DNA of 64,000 nucleotides, from contig NZ_JAAFZH010000017.1 in the NCBI RefSeq assembly GCF_010435915.1, forward strand, positions 1-64,000, read 5' to 3'. Source of the stretch: Spirosoma terrae. Its GTDB lineage: Bacteria; Bacteroidota; Bacteroidia; Cytophagales; Spirosomataceae. A model generated the notes under the pieces. It saw nothing but the letters and a program-made list of their open reading frames with translations. It was not told the DNA's origin and did not search any database. The stretch's first letter is position 1. The number at the start of each line of letters is the position of its first letter. Below are positions 62,326 to 64,000 of this stretch, piece after piece. Both the position numbers and the translations under genes were made by a program.

Positions 62326-64000
62326 ATGCATGTTAAAAATTCCATTCGATTACTACTTATGCTAAGTTCTTCAGTGGCGTTAGCCCAGTCGAATAGCTCG
62401 CTGGAGTATCCTAAAGCCCGTAAAACGGATCAAACCGATACGTATCATGGCACTACCGTAGCCGACCCCTATCGCTGGCTCGAAGATGATCGTTCGGCAG
62501 AAACGGCCGACTGGGTCAAGGCCGAAAATAAGGTTACGTTCGATTATTTGTCGCAAATTCCGTACAGAAGGCAACTTCAGGACAGGCTGGAACACATCTA
62601 TAATTACCCGAAATACTCGGCTCCCAGCCGCAAAGGCGACTGGTTCTATTTTTCTAAAAACGATGGCCTGCAAAATCAGTCGGTTCTGTATCGCCAAAAA
62701 GGACTGGATGGTAAACCTGAATTGGTGATCGACCCAAACAAACTGTCGACCGATGGCACAACACGATTAGGTGCGTTTTCGCTGTCAAAAGATGGTAACT
62801 ATGCTGTTGTTGGCTTATCGAAAGGCGGCTCCGATTGGCAGGAATACCAGATTATGGATCTGGCAACCAAACAATATCTGCCGGAGAAAATAGAATGGGT
62901 GAAAGTGTCGGGCATTGCCTGGCAGGGAAATGGTTTTTACTATAGCCGTTATCCCAAACCAGAAGGCAGTGCGCTGGCCGCCAAAAACGAAAATCACCAG
63001 GTTTTTTACCACGCTTTACATACGCCACAGTCGACCGACCGGCTTATCTACGAAGATCCTAAAAATCCCCAGCGATTCCATATCGCCAGCACTACCGATG
63101 ACGAGCGTTTTTTGCTCCTGACCGTTAGTGACCGGGGGAAAGGGAAAGATGGAAACGCCCTATTTTATATGGATGCAAAATCGGGGAAAAAGGATTTTTC
63201 GCCCGTTATCAACGAAGTTACCGACTTTAGCTATGGCGTTGTTGACAACGACGGCGATCGCTTATTGATCCTGACGAACGAAAAAGCACCCAATAGCAAA
63301 GTCGTTGCATTCGACACAAAAACCAAAACTTTTTCAACCCTCATTGCCGAAAAGCCAGAGCCCATTGCAGAAAGCAGCGTCAGTGCTGCCGGGGGCAAGC
63401 TATTTGTTGAATATTCGAAGGACGTAACGTCTTCGGTTCTGGTCTTCAATTATGCGGGTAAACAGGAAACTGAAATAAAACTTCCAGCCATTGGATCGGC
63501 GGGCGGCTTTGGTGGCGAAAAAGATGACAAGTTTGTTTTCTATACATTTACGTCTTTTACGTTCCCACCAACCATTTACCGGTACGATATTGCTACGCAT
63601 ACGAGTACGGTCTTTCGTGCCCCGGAAGTAGATTTCACCCCGACGGATTACGAAACCAAACAGGTATTTTATACCAGTAAAGACGGTACCAAAGTGCCTA
63701 TGTTCCTAACGTATCGCAAGGGCATAAAACTTGACGGCAGCAACCCTACGTTGCTCTATGGCTACGGTGGTTTCAATATTAGTCTTCCGCCATCGTTTAA
63801 TCCACTACGTATCCCGTTTCTGGAACAAGGAGGTATTTATGCACAGGCCAATCTGCGCGGAGGCAGCGAATACGGTGAAAAATGGCACGAACAGGGAATG
63901 AAGTTAAAAAAGCAGAATGTATTCGATGATTTCATTGCAGCTGCCGAATACCTGATTGCCCAGAAATACACGAGTCCTGCTAAGTTAGCGGTTCAGGGAG
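62326..64000 (+). CDS. prolyl oligopeptidase family serine peptidase, partial (cut by window end)
   Basis: Begins at the ATG at 62326 with a signal peptide (SIRLLLMLSSSVALA) and stays open to the window edge (558 codons). The N-terminal DPYRWLEDDR and the beta-propeller (YYSRYPKPEG, KDGTKVPMFLTYRKG) are those of S9A prolyl oligopeptidases, and the peptidase domain starts with LYGYGGFNISLPPSF and NLRGGSEYGEKWHEQG. The last visible text, KLAVQG, is just before the family's GGSNGG nucleophile motif, so catalytic Ser, Asp and His lie outside the window. It is divergent from the kinase gene. Confidence 0.9.
   Translation, partial: MHVKNSIRLLLMLSSSVALAQSNSSLEYPKARKTDQTDTYHGTTVADPYRWLEDDRSAETADWVKAENKVTFDYLSQIPYRRQLQDRLEHIYNYPKYSAPSRKGDWFYFSKNDGLQNQSVLYRQKGLDGKPELVIDPNKLSTDGTTRLGAFSLSKDGNYAVVGLSKGGSDWQEYQIMDLATKQYLPEKIEWVKVSGIAWQGNGFYYSRYPKPEGSALAAKNENHQVFYHALHTPQSTDRLIYEDPKNPQRFHIASTTDDERFLLLTVSDRGKGKDGNALFYMDAKSGKKDFSPVINEVTDFSYGVVDNDGDRLLILTNEKAPNSKVVAFDTKTKTFSTLIAEKPEPIAESSVSAAGGKLFVEYSKDVTSSVLVFNYAGKQETEIKLPAIGSAGGFGGEKDDKFVFYTFTSFTFPPTIYRYDIATHTSTVFRAPEVDFTPTDYETKQVFYTSKDGTKVPMFLTYRKGIKLDGSNPTLLYGYGGFNISLPPSFNPLRIPFLEQGGIYAQANLRGGSEYGEKWHEQGMKLKKQNVFDDFIAAAEYLIAQKYTSPAKLAVQG

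Overview
The window is a stretch of a Bacteroidota chromosome, most likely Cytophagales close to Spirosoma. That placement is an inference from gene content: SusC/FecA-type TonB receptors with an N-terminal carboxypeptidase-like domain, a receptor paired with a DUF4249 lipoprotein, a two-component-propeller histidine kinase, EttA, DUF349 and bacterial GGGP synthase genes, the family promoter pattern TTG-N19-TANNTTTG, and few clear Shine-Dalgarno sites. I saw no rRNA, tRNA, CRISPR array, insertion sequence or prophage. I recognise about 50 protein genes, nearly all chromosomal housekeeping or envelope genes.

Layout. 0.2-6.3 kb: the sbcDC nuclease pair, a PhoD-like lipoprotein and a small exported monooxygenase-fold protein, then a decayed dehydrogenase relic. 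6.5-12 kb: fabI, two hydrolase/RNA methylase genes, a KdsC-type phosphatase, a class IV aminotransferase and a Uma2-type nuclease. 12-20 kb: ettA, a DUF349 protein, serS, an aspartokinase, ribH, a membrane-anchored TPR protein and a DUF4926 protein. 20-22.6 kb: a TPP riboswitch in front of a TonB receptor, giving a thiamine-uptake prediction. 22.7-33 kb: a Cys/Met PLP enzyme, a VTT membrane protein, an acyl-CoA dehydrogenase, an AraC regulator with a clear promoter, an envelope cluster with GGGP synthase and a holin-like protein, a DksA-like regulator without its zinc cysteines, glutamate dehydrogenase and phosphatidylserine decarboxylase. 33-38.8 kb: an MBOAT/AlgX-like O-acetylation pair, an SGNH lipoprotein, a barrel protein and MgtC. 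38.9-51 kb: uvrA, a TraB/GumN protein, a TonB receptor with DUF4249, a polysaccharide flippase, purH, a PlsC acyltransferase and gatC. 51-64 kb: a hydrolase, a DUF1501 + DUF1549/DUF1553 cytochrome-like pair, a sialate-esterase-like protein with two DUF11 repeats, a large propeller histidine kinase, and a prolyl oligopeptidase cut by the window end.

The most unusual signals are not genes. (1) Several intergenic gaps are filled almost exactly by long imperfect palindromes. Three of them (about 22.6, 49.9 and 51.1 kb) share a conserved apical hairpin and conserved ends but have different, self-complementary arms, and their ends supply or abut the stop codons of neighbouring genes. (2) The hexamer CTACGT/ACGTAG is roughly three to four times more frequent than base composition predicts, on both strands, in genes and gaps. 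No clear new multi-gene defence or biosynthetic system is visible; I regard the palindrome family and the hexamer as the best leads.
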